Assembly (NCBI GenBank): GCA_034666665.1
Contig: JAXDLK010000281.1
Location: 1-25,211, forward strand
DNA length: 25,211 bases
Origin: JAXDLK01 sp034666665
Lineage (GTDB): Bacteria > Desulfobacterota > Binatia > JACPRU01
Direction of reading: 5' to 3'
Below are positions 1 through 8,308 of the stretch, in pieces. Positions within the stretch are counted from its first letter, which is position 1. Each line of letters begins with the position of its first letter. The notes beneath the pieces are model-generated. The model searched no databases and had not been told where the DNA came from. It saw nothing but the letters and a program-made list of their open reading frames with translations. A program made the translations under genes and the position numbers.

Positions 1-700
1 GGAAGCCGAGCGGCTGCGAGCGCTTGCGTCGCTCGCGCGCCGAGGTCACTCGCTCGCGAAGCTCACCGGGCTCGCCGGGCCGAAGGCGCAGGGAGACCGC
101 GGTGATGACGAACCCGGGCGGCAGCTCGAGGCGGCGGTAGGCGAAGGCGAGCTCGGCCCGATCGAGGCGAGCGAGACGGCCGTCCGCGTGCACCCCTTCG
201 AGAACCTCGACGACCCGCCCGATCTCCCCACCGAAGGCGCCTGCGTTCATGGTCAATCCGCCGCCCACGGACCCCGGGATTCCCTCGCCGAACTCGAGCC
301 CGGAGAGCCCGCGCTCGACCGCGGCGGTGACGAGCTTCTTGAACGGCACCGCGGCGCCGGCGCGGACGAGCGCGTCGCTGCCGGTGACCGTCCATTCGAC
401 GCCGCCGAAGCCGGCGCCGAGCGTCGCCACGACGCCACGAACCCCGCGGTCGGAGACGAGCACGTTGGTGCCGCTGCCGAGCAGGAACACCGGCACGCCG
501 AGCGCTCCCGTGCGGCGCAGGAGGTCCGAAAGCTCGAGCGGGCTCTCGACGTCGATCCAGGCATCCGCCGGTCCGCCGATGCGAAAGGACGTATGCCGCG
601 CCAGCGGCTCGCCCAGGCGGACGCGCCCGCCGAAGCGTTCCCGGAGCGCCGCTCGCCAGTCCATCGCGTCGGCGAAGCCCGTATCGGCCGCCACGTTCAT
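1..700 (-). CDS. murB: UDP-N-acetylenolpyruvoylglucosamine reductase MurB (partial, runs off the left edge)
   Basis: MurB reduces UDP-GlcNAc-enolpyruvate to UDP-MurNAc with NADPH and FAD in the cytoplasm. The first 233 residues are visible. TSFRIGGPAD (about 38-47), GSGTNVLVSDRG (about 75-86) and GEGIPGSVGG (about 138-147) followed by MNAGAFGGEIG are the FAD-binding signature of the family. The frame is still open at base 1, ending in an RKRSQPLGF stretch that in MurB comes just before the G-S/C-x-F-x-NP segment bearing the catalytic Ser or Cys. That residue and the C-terminal domain lie outside the window. The ATG at 700 overlaps the murC stop in an ATGA, implying translational coupling as last visible gene of the dcw operon. 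Identity is secure from motifs and context. Confidence 0.95.
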   Translation of the reverse strand, partial: MNVAADTGFADAMDWRAALRERFGGRVRLGEPLARHTSFRIGGPADAWIDVESPLELSDLLRRTGALGVPVFLLGSGTNVLVSDRGVRGVVATLGAGFGGVEWTVTGSDALVRAGAAVPFKKLVTAAVERGLSGLEFGEGIPGSVGGGLTMNAGAFGGEIGRVVEVLEGVHADGRLARLDRAELAFAYRRLELPPGFVITAVSLRLRPGEPGELRERVTSARERRKRSQPLGF

Positions 701-2094
701 ACGGCGCGGAGTCCCACGCCACGCGCGCGTAGCGTCTGCACGAGCTCCTCGCCCGTGCGGTAGATGTCGCCGGCGCCGAGCACGACGACCAGGTCGCCCG
801 GCCGAATCACGTCGAGCAGCGCGGCGGCGAGGCGTTCCCGCGCCGGCACCCATTCGACGTCGAGATGGCCGCGCTTGCGGAGCGCGTGGAAGAGCCCCTC
901 TCCGGAAACGCCGTCGAGCTTCTCCTCGCCCGCGGCATAGATCTCGGTCAGGAACAGGCGGTCGGCGTCGTCGAAGGCGGAGAGGAACTCCGGAAAGAGA
1001 TCGCGCGTCCGCGTATAGCGGTGCGGCTGGAACGCGGCGATGATCCGGCGGCCGAAGCCTTCGCGCGCCGCGCGCAGGGTCGCGCGGATCTCCTCGGGGT
1101 GATGCGCGTAATCGTCGACCACGAGCACGTTGCCGAGCTCTCCGAGCACCTCGAAGCGGCGATGGATGCCGCCGAACTGCGCGAGCGCCTGGCACACGGT
1201 CGCGAACGGCACGCCGAGCTCGTGCGCGGCGATTCCGGCGGCGAGTGCGTTCAGCGCGTAGTGACGGCCGGGCATCTGCAGCTCGACGCGGCCGTAGCTC
1301 GTGTCGCCGTGGCGGACGTCGAAGCGAGTGGTCAACCCTTCGACCGCGACGTTGCTCGCCACCCAGTCCGCGTCCGGGCTCGTACCGTAGGTGACGTACG
1401 GCTTTCGCAGGCGAGGCAGGCACGCTCGCAGCCGCGGGTGGTCGATGCAGAGGATCACCCGCCCGTAGAACGGAACGCGATGGACGAACTCGAGGAACGC
1501 TTCCTCGACGCGCTCCATGGTGCCGAAGTGGTCGAGGTGCTCGGGGTCGATGTTCGTCACCACGGCGATCGTCGGCGACAGCAGCAGGAAGCTGCCGTCG
1601 CTCTCGTCGGCCTCGGCGACCAGCACCTTTCCCTGGCCGAGGCGCGCGTTCGAGCCGAGCGCCCGTAGCTTGCCGCCGATCACCACCGTCGGATCGAGGC
1701 CCGCGTGCGCCAGCACCTCGGCGATGAAGGAGGTCGTCGTCGTCTTGCCGTGCGTGCCCGCCACCGCGATGCCGGTCTTCATGCGCATCAGCTCCGCGAG
1801 CATCTCGGCGCGCGGAATCACCGGGATCGACTGCTCGCGGGCGCGAACGACTTCCGGGTTCGAGGTCTTCACCGCGGACGAGATCACCACCACGTCGGTC
1901 GCGGGATCGAGGTGCGCCGGGTCGTGGCCGGCGAACACCGTCGCGCCGAGTCGTACGAGCCGGCGGGTCGTCTCCGACGCGGACACGTCGGAGCCGGTGA
2001 CGCGGTAGCCCATGTTCAGCAGGACCTCGGCGATGCCGCTCATGCCGATGCCGCCGATGCCGACGAAGTGCACGTGATGCTTCTTCTCGAACAT
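697..2094 (-). CDS. murC: UDP-N-acetylmuramate--L-alanine ligase MurC
   Basis: MurC is the cytoplasmic ATP-dependent ligase adding L-Ala to UDP-MurNAc, the first peptide step of peptidoglycan synthesis. The product is 465 residues, normal for the family. Visible motifs are the N-terminal Rossmann loop GIGGIGMSG (12-20), the ATP loop GTHGKTTTT (113-121), ADESDGSF (162-169), NIDPEHLDHF (181-190), DDYAHHPEE (327-335) and FQPHRYTRT (355-363). The ATG at 2094 is chosen because the protein then begins MFEKKHHVHFVGIGG as MurC proteins do. A GGAGG at 2099-2103 sits just upstream, overlapping the end of murG. Upstream in-frame codons overlap murG and look non-native. One base separates murG from murC, and murB overlaps the 3' end by ATGA. 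Confidence 0.97.
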   Translation of the reverse strand: MFEKKHHVHFVGIGGIGMSGIAEVLLNMGYRVTGSDVSASETTRRLVRLGATVFAGHDPAHLDPATDVVVISSAVKTSNPEVVRAREQSIPVIPRAEMLAELMRMKTGIAVAGTHGKTTTTSFIAEVLAHAGLDPTVVIGGKLRALGSNARLGQGKVLVAEADESDGSFLLLSPTIAVVTNIDPEHLDHFGTMERVEEAFLEFVHRVPFYGRVILCIDHPRLRACLPRLRKPYVTYGTSPDADWVASNVAVEGLTTRFDVRHGDTSYGRVELQMPGRHYALNALAAGIAAHELGVPFATVCQALAQFGGIHRRFEVLGELGNVLVVDDYAHHPEEIRATLRAAREGFGRRIIAAFQPHRYTRTRDLFPEFLSAFDDADRLFLTEIYAAGEEKLDGVSGEGLFHALRKRGHLDVEWVPARERLAAALLDVIRPGDLVVVLGAGDIYRTGEELVQTLRARGVGLRAV

Positions 2095-2095
2095 C

Positions 2096-3214
2096 CTACC
2101 TCCCCCCGTCCCCCGCGAGCTCCAGACAGACGTCGACGACATGCTCCGCCGCCGCGGGACGGCCGAGCGCTGCGGCTGCATGCGCCATCGCCGCCAGCGC
2201 TGCGCGATCACCCTCGAGACGCGCGATCTCCGCGACCAGCCGCCCGGCGTCGAGGTCCCGATCCAGTATCATCAACGCCGCGCCGCGCGCGACCAGCGCC
2301 TCGGCGTTCTTCCGCTGATGGTCGTCCGCGGCATACGGATACGGCACCAGCACCGCCGGCTTGCCGAGCGCGGTCAGCTCCGCGAGGGTGGTGGCGCCGG
2401 CACGGCAAACGATCAGATCCGCCGCCGCGTACGCGGCCGGCATGTCCTCGATGAAGATCCGCACGTCGGCGTCGATGCCGGCCTCGCGGTAGCGATGCGT
2501 CACGCGCTCGGCGTCGTGCGCCCCCGTCTGGTGCGTGATCCGCGGGAGCTTGCCGGCCGCGCGCAGCCGCGCCGCCGCCTCGACGACGACCTCGTTCAAG
2601 CGATGCGCGCCCGCGCTACCGCCAAACACGAGCAGCGAGAACGTTCCGTCTCGCTTCGGCGCCGCTGCCGCGGGCAGGCGTACGGGATTCCCCGTCACCA
2701 CCGTGCGCGCCGCCGGGAAGTACCCGGCGCTCTCGGGGAAGGAGACGCAGATCCGGTCCGCGACCCGGCCGAGAAGGCGGTTCGTCAGCCCCGGCACCGC
2801 ATTCTGCTCGAGCAACACCGTCGGCCGGCGCCGCAACCACGCAGCGACGACCGTCGGCGCCGACGCGTAGCCGCCGACCCCGACCACGATCCGCGGCCGG
2901 ATCTCCGAGAGGAAGCGCCAGGCGGCGACGAGACTCTTCGGCAGCGCCGCAGCAGCGGCGAGGAGCTCCGGGAACCGCTGTCCGCGAAGGGCGCGGACCG
3001 GCAGCGTGCGCAGCGGAAACCCGGTCTGCGGAACGACGCGAGCCTCGATGCCGCGAGCGCTGCCGACGAAGAACACGCGGGCGCCGGCACGAGCGCGCAG
3101 ACGCTCGGCGACCGCCAGCCCGGGAAAGAGGTGCCCTCCCGTTCCGCCACCCGCGATGATCACCCGAAGCGCTCCATCGTCCGCCGATCCCGCTTCCGCC
3201 GATCCTGCTCCCAT
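2096..3214 (-). CDS. murG: UDP-GlcNAc:lipid I N-acetylglucosaminyltransferase MurG
   Basis: MurG transfers GlcNAc to lipid I, giving lipid II, at the cytoplasmic face of the membrane. It is a GT-B enzyme (GT28). From the ATG at 3214 the product is 372 residues. It shows GGGTGGHLFPGLAVAERL (22-39, the glycine loop and His), GVGGYAS, LLEQNAVPGLTNRLL, the FGGSAGA loop, and CRAGATTLAEL in the UDP-GlcNAc site. The start is uncertain. Residues 1-15 are encoded by 15-nt tandem repeats and look non-native. A GTG at 3163, giving a protein that opens directly at strand one, has GGAG at 3172-3175 with 8-nt spacing and may be the true start. The ftsW-murG junction is the only real gap in this cluster; murC follows after one base. 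Confidence 0.95.
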   Translation of the reverse strand: MGAGSAEAGSADDGALRVIIAGGGTGGHLFPGLAVAERLRARAGARVFFVGSARGIEARVVPQTGFPLRTLPVRALRGQRFPELLAAAAALPKSLVAAWRFLSEIRPRIVVGVGGYASAPTVVAAWLRRRPTVLLEQNAVPGLTNRLLGRVADRICVSFPESAGYFPAARTVVTGNPVRLPAAAAPKRDGTFSLLVFGGSAGAHRLNEVVVEAAARLRAAGKLPRITHQTGAHDAERVTHRYREAGIDADVRIFIEDMPAAYAAADLIVCRAGATTLAELTALGKPAVLVPYPYAADDHQRKNAEALVARGAALMILDRDLDAGRLVAEIARLEGDRAALAAMAHAAAALGRPAAAEHVVDVCLELAGDGGR

Positions 3215-3240
3215 CGATCCTGCATCATCTCCATCGATCC
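3181..3240. repeat. 15-nt tandem repeats over the murG start region
   Basis: Four imperfect units end in GATCC on the plus strand: 3181-3190 (partial), 3191-3205, 3206-3220 and 3221-3240 (a 20-nt longer unit). On the coding strand each begins GGATCG followed by ATGG or GCGG. The candidate murG ATG at 3214 lies inside one unit, so the repeat encodes the Gly/Ser/Ala-rich N-terminus MGAGSAEAGSADDGA. This is seen directly; slippage or expansion as the origin is inference. Confidence 0.8.
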
Positions 3241-3250
3241 GTCAGGACTC

Positions 3251-3332
3251 AGGTCTCAGGCACCGGCTCACCGACCCCACGGCCCGGAACGCTCATCGGC
3301 GGTCCACCCCACGGCGCCGATGCCTGAGACCT
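3251..3332. repeat. 17-bp inverted repeat spanning the ftsW stop codon
   Basis: The left arm AGGTCTCAGGCACCGGC (3251-3267) and right arm GCCGATGCCTGAGACCT (3316-3332) are reverse complements at 16 of 17 positions, and the one mismatch becomes a U-G pair in the minus-strand transcript. The 48-nt loop contains the last ftsW codons and the TGA at 3268-3270. No U-tract follows, so it does not look like a standard terminator. It could act as an RNA stem at the ftsW-murG junction or be a remnant of an extragenic repeat. Confidence 0.75.
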
Positions 3333-4515
3333 CAACCCTGTCGCTGGAGGGCCGAGCGCCGGAAACGGATTCCAGACGCGACTCGCGCGCGATCGACAAG
3401 AGACAACCCATCTCGAGCATGCTGAACACGAGCGCCGAGCCGCCATAGCTCACGAACGGCAGCGGAATGCCCTTCGTCGGCAGCAGTCCGACCGTCACCG
3501 CCATGTTCACCGCGGCCTGCAGCACGAGCAGAGACGTGAGCCCGAACGCGAGCTGCGCGGCGTACGGGTCGGCACGGCGCCAGGCGAGACGGTAGCCACC
3601 GAAGGCGACGAGGCCGAAGAGCGCGACGACGCCGAGCGTGCCGACGAGCCCGAGCTCCTCGCCGATCACCGAGAAGATGAAGTCGGTGTGCGCGCCCGGC
3701 AGGTAGAACATCTTCTGCCGGCCGGCGCCGAGGCCGACGCCGGAGAGACCGCCGGAGCCGAACGCGACCAGCGACTGCACCAGCTGAAAGCCGCTCCGCC
3801 GAGCGTCCTGCCACGGGTGCAGGAAGCTCGTGAGCCGCGCCCAGCGATAGTCGGCGCTGGTCGCACCCCAGATCACCACGGGCAGCGCGAGCGCCGCGGC
3901 GCCGGCGAGGTGTGTGAGGCGGGCGCCGCCGGACATCAACATGACGAACAGGATGACGCCGACGAGCACGGCGGTGCCGTAATCGGGTTCGAGCACCACC
4001 AGACCGGCGATCGCGCCGCAGACGACGACGTGGGGCAGGAACCCCGTGGCGAAACGGCGAACCCGCTCTCCCTTCTTGGTGATCGAGTGCGCGAGGTAGA
4101 GGACGACCGCGAGCTTGGCGAGCTCGGACGGCTGGAAGTTGAAGCCCCCGAGGTCGAACCACCGCCGCGCGCCGCCGTTCGCGACGCCGATCCCCGGATG
4201 GAGCACGGTCGCGAGCGCCGCGGCGGCGACGGCGAGGAGCGGATAGGTGAGCGGCCGCAGCCATCGACTCGGCATCCGCCAGGCGACGCCGAGCGCCGCG
4301 CCGCCGGTGACCAGAGCGATCAAGTGCTTGCGCGTGAAGAGGTACGCGTCGCCGAAGCGATCCTGGGCGTAGAAGTAGCTGGTGTTGAACACCATCACCG
4401 TACCGAGGCCGAGGAGGATCAACACCGAGGCGGTGAGCACGACGTCGCCTCGTGGCGGGGCGGGAAGGATCGGCCGCCGCCGCGTCTCGAACGCCGAGGG
4501 GAGTGATCCGTTCAC
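3268..4515 (-). CDS. ftsW: Septal peptidoglycan glycosyltransferase FtsW (SEDS family)
   Basis: FtsW polymerises lipid II at the septum together with its class B PBP partner (FtsI, same operon). The product is 415 residues with about ten membrane segments between residues 25 and 377. Family marks are RRWFDLGGFNFQPSELAK (117-134), LEPDYGTA (175-182), HTDFIFSVIGEELG (276-289, with the SEDS catalytic Asp at 278) and GIPLPFVSYGGSA (349-361). The GTG start at 4515 overlaps the murD stop in a GTGA. Upstream in-frame codons lie within murD and have no FtsW character. After the normal end near CLLSIARES, a hydrophilic tail of about 38 residues (378-415) is encoded partly by the inverted repeat at 3251-3332, and looks like a recent extension. 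Function is certain; a role for the tail is unknown. Confidence 0.96.
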   Translation of the reverse strand: MNGSLPSAFETRRRPILPAPPRGDVVLTASVLILLGLGTVMVFNTSYFYAQDRFGDAYLFTRKHLIALVTGGAALGVAWRMPSRWLRPLTYPLLAVAAAALATVLHPGIGVANGGARRWFDLGGFNFQPSELAKLAVVLYLAHSITKKGERVRRFATGFLPHVVVCGAIAGLVVLEPDYGTAVLVGVILFVMLMSGGARLTHLAGAAALALPVVIWGATSADYRWARLTSFLHPWQDARRSGFQLVQSLVAFGSGGLSGVGLGAGRQKMFYLPGAHTDFIFSVIGEELGLVGTLGVVALFGLVAFGGYRLAWRRADPYAAQLAFGLTSLLVLQAAVNMAVTVGLLPTKGIPLPFVSYGGSALVFSMLEMGCLLSIARESRLESVSGARPSSDRVEVSGIGAVGWTADERSGPWGR

Positions 4516-5858
4516 AGGGCCTCCACGAGCGCCCGGAAGCGCTCGCCGCGCTCCGCGTAGTCGCGGAACATGTCGAAGCTCGCGCACGCCGGGGAGAGCA
4601 GCACCGTGTCGCCGGCGCGCGCCACCTCGGCGGCGCAGCGGACGGCGTCTTCGAGGTCCACCGCGATCACCGCGTCGGTGTCGTGGCCGAGCTCCTGCAG
4701 CAGCGTCTGACGCGCTTCGCCGAACAGCACCAAGCGCTTCACGCGATCACGAACCAGCGGCCGGAGCGGATCGTAGCTGCCGCCTTTCTCCACGCCGCCG
4801 GCGAGCAGGATCACCGGCCCGCGGATCGACGCCAGGGACTTGACGACGGCGCCGACGTTCGTGCCCTTCGAGTCGTCGACCCAGCGGACTCCGTCCTTTT
4901 CGCGCACGAGCTCGAGACGGTGCGGCAACCCGGGAAAGGCGTCGATCGTCTCCTGCACCGCGGCCGCCGGAGCCCCGGCGAGGCGGGCGACGAGCGCCGC
5001 CGCCATCACGTTCTCGAGATTGTGCAGCCCCGACAGCCTCGTCCGCTCGAGCGAGAACGTCTCCTCGCCGTTGCCTCCGTCCGGCAGCCGCACGATCACG
5101 CGGTCGTCGCGAACGAACGCGCCGAGCTCCACCGGATCGAACCCGAAGGAGACGACTCGGCTCCGTACGCCGTGACGCCGCTCCCACACCCATGGGTCCT
5201 CCCGCGAGAGCACCGCCCAGTCCTCGGCTGTCTGGCGCGCGAAGAGCCTCGTCTTCGCCTCGCCGTACTCCTCCCGCGACGCGTAGCGGTCGAGGTGATC
5301 GTCGGTGAGGTTCAGGAACGCCGCGACCGCGGGCCGAAACTGCTCCGTCCATTCGAGCTGGAAGCTCGACACCTCGACCACCGCCGCGTCGAGCGGGCGG
5401 CCGACGGCTTCCACCAGCGGCGTCCCCAAGTTGCCGCCGACGAACGTCCGCAGGCCGGCCCGCCTGAGCATGTCACCGACGAGCTCGGTCGTGGTGCTCT
5501 TGCCGTTGGTTCCGGTGATCGCGTGGATCGGCACGGAAAGGAACCGGGACGCGAGCTCGATCTCGGAAAGGATCGGGATGCCGCGACGCTTCGCGGCGGT
5601 CAGCAGCGCGCCGGTGGGCGGCACGCCGGGGCTCGGAACCACGGCGTCGATTCCGTCGAGGAGCTCCTCCCCTCCGCCGCCGAGGCGCCACTCCACTGCC
5701 AGCGTCGCGAGCGCGCGCCGCTCCGCGTCGAAGCCGCCGGCCTCCTGGTCGGCGAGCCGCACGCGCGCACCTTCGACGGCCAGGAAACGCGCCGTCGCCA
5801 TGCCGGTGCGCTTCGCACCGATGACCAGGAAGTGCCGCCCGGCGAGAAGGATGCTCAT
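4512..5858 (-). CDS. murD: UDP-N-acetylmuramoyl-L-alanine--D-glutamate ligase MurD
   Basis: MurD adds D-Glu to UDP-MurNAc-L-Ala in the cytoplasm using ATP. The product is 448 residues, close to the usual length. It has an N-terminal Rossmann-like domain (LVIGAKRTGMATARFL, 11-26), the ATP loop GTNGKSTTT (116-124), EVSSFQLE (162-169), NLTDDHLDRY (183-192), DDSKGTN (328-334) and the C-terminal LSPACASFDMF (421-431). All are typical of MurD rather than MurC, MurE or MurF. The ATG at 5858 overlaps the mraY stop in an ATGA, and the TGA overlaps the ftsW GTG. The preceding open frame extends far upstream but only as a reading-frame shadow of mraY and murF. Confidence 0.97.
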   Translation of the reverse strand: MSILLAGRHFLVIGAKRTGMATARFLAVEGARVRLADQEAGGFDAERRALATLAVEWRLGGGGEELLDGIDAVVPSPGVPPTGALLTAAKRRGIPILSEIELASRFLSVPIHAITGTNGKSTTTELVGDMLRRAGLRTFVGGNLGTPLVEAVGRPLDAAVVEVSSFQLEWTEQFRPAVAAFLNLTDDHLDRYASREEYGEAKTRLFARQTAEDWAVLSREDPWVWERRHGVRSRVVSFGFDPVELGAFVRDDRVIVRLPDGGNGEETFSLERTRLSGLHNLENVMAAALVARLAGAPAAAVQETIDAFPGLPHRLELVREKDGVRWVDDSKGTNVGAVVKSLASIRGPVILLAGGVEKGGSYDPLRPLVRDRVKRLVLFGEARQTLLQELGHDTDAVIAVDLEDAVRCAAEVARAGDTVLLSPACASFDMFRDYAERGERFRALVEAL

Positions 5859-6931
5859 CGCAGCTTCAACGTGGAGAGCGCCGACAGTGCGCAGAGGATC
5901 GAGAGGATCCAGAAGCGGACGATGATCTGCGGCTCCGGCCACCCGAGCAGCTCGAAGTGGTGGTGAATCGGCGCCATGCGGAAGATCCGCCGACGCCGGA
6001 GCTTGTACGACGCGACCTGGAGGATCACCGACATCGCCTCGGCGACGAACACGCCGCCGGCGATCACCAGCGCCACCTCCTGACGCGAGATCACCGCCAG
6101 CAGGCCGAGCGCCGCACCGAGGGAGAGCGAGCCGACGTCTCCCATGAACATCTGCGCCGGATACGCATTGAACCAGAGGAAACCGAGACCGGCGGCGAGC
6201 AGCGCGCCGCAGAAGACGGCGAGCTCGCCGGCACCGGGTACGTACGGCACCTGCAGATACTCCGACCACTTGACGTTTCCGGCGACGTAGCAGAACACGA
6301 GATACACGGCGGCGACGGTCATCACGGGTCCGATCGCCAGGCCGTCGAGCCCGTCGGTGAGGTTCACCGCGTTCGACGCGCCGACGATCACCAGCGCGGC
6401 GAACGGTACGTAGAGCCATCCGAGGTCCGGCCTCAGGTGCTTCAGGAACGGCATCGTCAGCGTGGAATCGAAGCCGGTCCACCAGAAGAGGATCGTCGCA
6501 GCCGCGAGCGCGAGCGCGAACTGCGCCGCGAGCTTCTGTCGTCCCGTGAGCCCGAGCGATTGTTGCTTGCGGAGCTTCGCCCAGTCGTCGAAGAAGCCGA
6601 TCACCCCGAAGCCGGCGGTCGCCACCACCGTGAGCCAGACGTAGAAGTTCCTCAGGTCCGCGAGCAGCAGCGTCGACAGGATCAGCGACGAGAGGATGAG
6701 CATTCCTCCCATCGTCGGCGTTCCCGCCTTGGCCACGTGATGCGCCGGACCGTCGGGTCGGATGTGCTGTCCCACCTGCGCGGCGGAGAGCCAACGAATG
6801 AGCGCGGGACCGAACAGGAATGCGATCAGGAACGCGACCATCGCCGCGACCAGCGTGCGAAACGAGATGTACTTCATCACGTTGAACGCCGAGTACGCGC
6901 CGTGAAGGGGGTAGAGGAGGTGGTACAGCAA
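5855..6931 (-). CDS. mraY: Phospho-N-acetylmuramoyl-pentapeptide transferase MraY
   Basis: MraY is the polytopic inner-membrane enzyme that moves phospho-MurNAc-pentapeptide from UDP to undecaprenyl phosphate, making lipid I. The product is 358 residues, the standard size, with about ten membrane segments. Signature segments are GTPTMGG (70-76), FFDDWAKL (113-120) with the Asp pair, NAVNLTDGLDGLA (187-199), MGDVGSLSLG with Asp265, and HHHFELLGWPE (323-333). The start is a TTG at 6931, directly after the murF TGA. A GAGGAGG inside the end of murF gives a good ribosome site about 8-9 nt away, and the resulting N-terminus (MLYHLLYPLHGAYSAFNV) aligns with MraY proteins. Its stop overlaps murD. 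Confidence 0.97.
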   Translation of the reverse strand: MLYHLLYPLHGAYSAFNVMKYISFRTLVAAMVAFLIAFLFGPALIRWLSAAQVGQHIRPDGPAHHVAKAGTPTMGGMLILSSLILSTLLLADLRNFYVWLTVVATAGFGVIGFFDDWAKLRKQQSLGLTGRQKLAAQFALALAAATILFWWTGFDSTLTMPFLKHLRPDLGWLYVPFAALVIVGASNAVNLTDGLDGLAIGPVMTVAAVYLVFCYVAGNVKWSEYLQVPYVPGAGELAVFCGALLAAGLGFLWFNAYPAQMFMGDVGSLSLGAALGLLAVISRQEVALVIAGGVFVAEAMSVILQVASYKLRRRRIFRMAPIHHHFELLGWPEPQIIVRFWILSILCALSALSTLKLR

Positions 6932-8308
6932 TCAGTGCGCCTCCTCGAGACCCCGGATGACGTCTTCCATGCGCGACACGCGCGACCCTTTGACCAGCAC
7001 GAGGTCGCCCTCGCCGAGCTCGCCCGCGAGGAGCGCCGCGGCGGCGGTCGCCGACTCTGCGACGTGCACGCGTTCGGCGGAAAGGCCGGCGGAAATCGCC
7101 CCTGCAGCGGTGTCTTCCGCGAACTGGCCGACGAGCACGAGCATGTCGATCCCGCTGCGCGCGGCGGCCTCGCCAGTGTCGCGATGCCACCGTGCGGCTT
7201 CGGCGCCGAGCTCCCGCATCTCGCCGAGCACCGCGATCCGCCGGGCCGCGCGCTCGCCGGCGAGCGCGACGAAGGCGGCCGCCATCGACCCGGGATTCGC
7301 ATTGTAGGCGTCGTTCCACAGCCGCGCGCCACTCGGCAGCCGCACGCGAGAGAGACGCATTGGCGGCGGCTCGAACGCCTCGAGCCCGGCGGCGATCATC
7401 TCGGGAGAGGCCCCGAGCGCGCATGCCGCCGCCGCCGCGAGCGCGGCGTTCGTCGCGTTGTGCGCGCCGACCGCACGCAGCCGCGCGACCACCGCCCGCT
7501 CGCCGATGCCGATCACCAGGCGCTGGCCTTCGTCGCCGAGCGGCTCGGCGGAAAGCAGGCGGACGAGACCCTCGGTCGCGGAGACCAGCAGCCGCCGGCC
7601 GTGGAAGCCTTCGGCGACGAGCACGAGCCGAGGATCGTCGCCGTTGACGACCAGGGTCGCGGCGGAAGCGAGCGCCAGCGCGAGCTCGCCCTTCGCCGCC
7701 GCCACGTTGTCGAGCGTGCCGAGCCCCTCGAGGTGCGCCGGGCCGACGTTGGTGATCACGCCGACGTCCGGGCGCGCGATCTCCGCGAGCCGCCAGATCT
7801 CGCCGGCGTGGTTCATGCCCATCTCGAGGACCACGAAGCTCTCGCTGCCGTCGAGGCGGAGCAGCGTCATCGGCAGCCCGATCAGGTTGTTCTCCGTGCC
7901 TCGGGTACGCGCGACCGGCGCGCCGGACGCGGCCAGGATCGATGCGATCATCTCCTTGGTGGTGGTCTTGCCGTTGCTCCCGGTGATCGCGACGACCCGC
8001 GCCGCCAGGCGCCGCCGCCGGTACGCTGCGAGGTCGCCGAGCGCGCGCAGCCCGTCGCGCACGCGGATCCACGCGACGCCGAGCGGCGGCGCCTCCACGT
8101 CGCGCGCGACCACGATCGCGGTCGCTCCTGCGGCGATCGCGGCGGCGACGTGATCGTGACCGTCGTGAGTCGCTCCCGCGAGCGCGACGAACACCGACCC
8201 CTCGCTCGGCTGACGCGAATCGGTCGACACGCCGGCGAACGGGCCCGGGCCCCACTGCTCGAGCCGGCCCGCGGTCGCGCTCAGGATGTCGGCGAGCGTC
8301 CAGCTCAC
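6932..8308 (-). CDS. murF: UDP-MurNAc-tripeptide--D-alanyl-D-alanine ligase MurF
   Basis: MurF joins D-Ala-D-Ala to UDP-MurNAc-tripeptide, the last cytoplasmic step. The product is 458 residues. Visible are an N-terminal substrate domain with VSTDSRQ (27-33), the ATP loop GSNGKTTTK (110-118), TENNLIGLPMTLL, EMGMNHAGEI, NVGPAHLEGLG and NDAYNANPGSM, all family signatures. The GTG start at 8308 overlaps the murE TGA in a GTGA. The stop lies immediately before the mraY TTG and the end of the gene supplies the mraY ribosome-binding sequence. This ties mraY expression to murF translation, by inference. Confidence 0.97.
   Translation of the reverse strand: MSWTLADILSATAGRLEQWGPGPFAGVSTDSRQPSEGSVFVALAGATHDGHDHVAAAIAAGATAIVVARDVEAPPLGVAWIRVRDGLRALGDLAAYRRRRLAARVVAITGSNGKTTTKEMIASILAASGAPVARTRGTENNLIGLPMTLLRLDGSESFVVLEMGMNHAGEIWRLAEIARPDVGVITNVGPAHLEGLGTLDNVAAAKGELALALASAATLVVNGDDPRLVLVAEGFHGRRLLVSATEGLVRLLSAEPLGDEGQRLVIGIGERAVVARLRAVGAHNATNAALAAAAACALGASPEMIAAGLEAFEPPPMRLSRVRLPSGARLWNDAYNANPGSMAAAFVALAGERAARRIAVLGEMRELGAEAARWHRDTGEAAARSGIDMLVLVGQFAEDTAAGAISAGLSAERVHVAESATAAAALLAGELGEGDLVLVKGSRVSRMEDVIRGLEEAH

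Noticed and set aside
3252..3332. CTGAGACC on both strands near ftsW, resembling the TPP riboswitch core
   Set aside because: The other conserved thi-box part (GCGTAGGGA-type) is missing, there is no thiamine gene downstream, and the match is explained by the inverted repeat.
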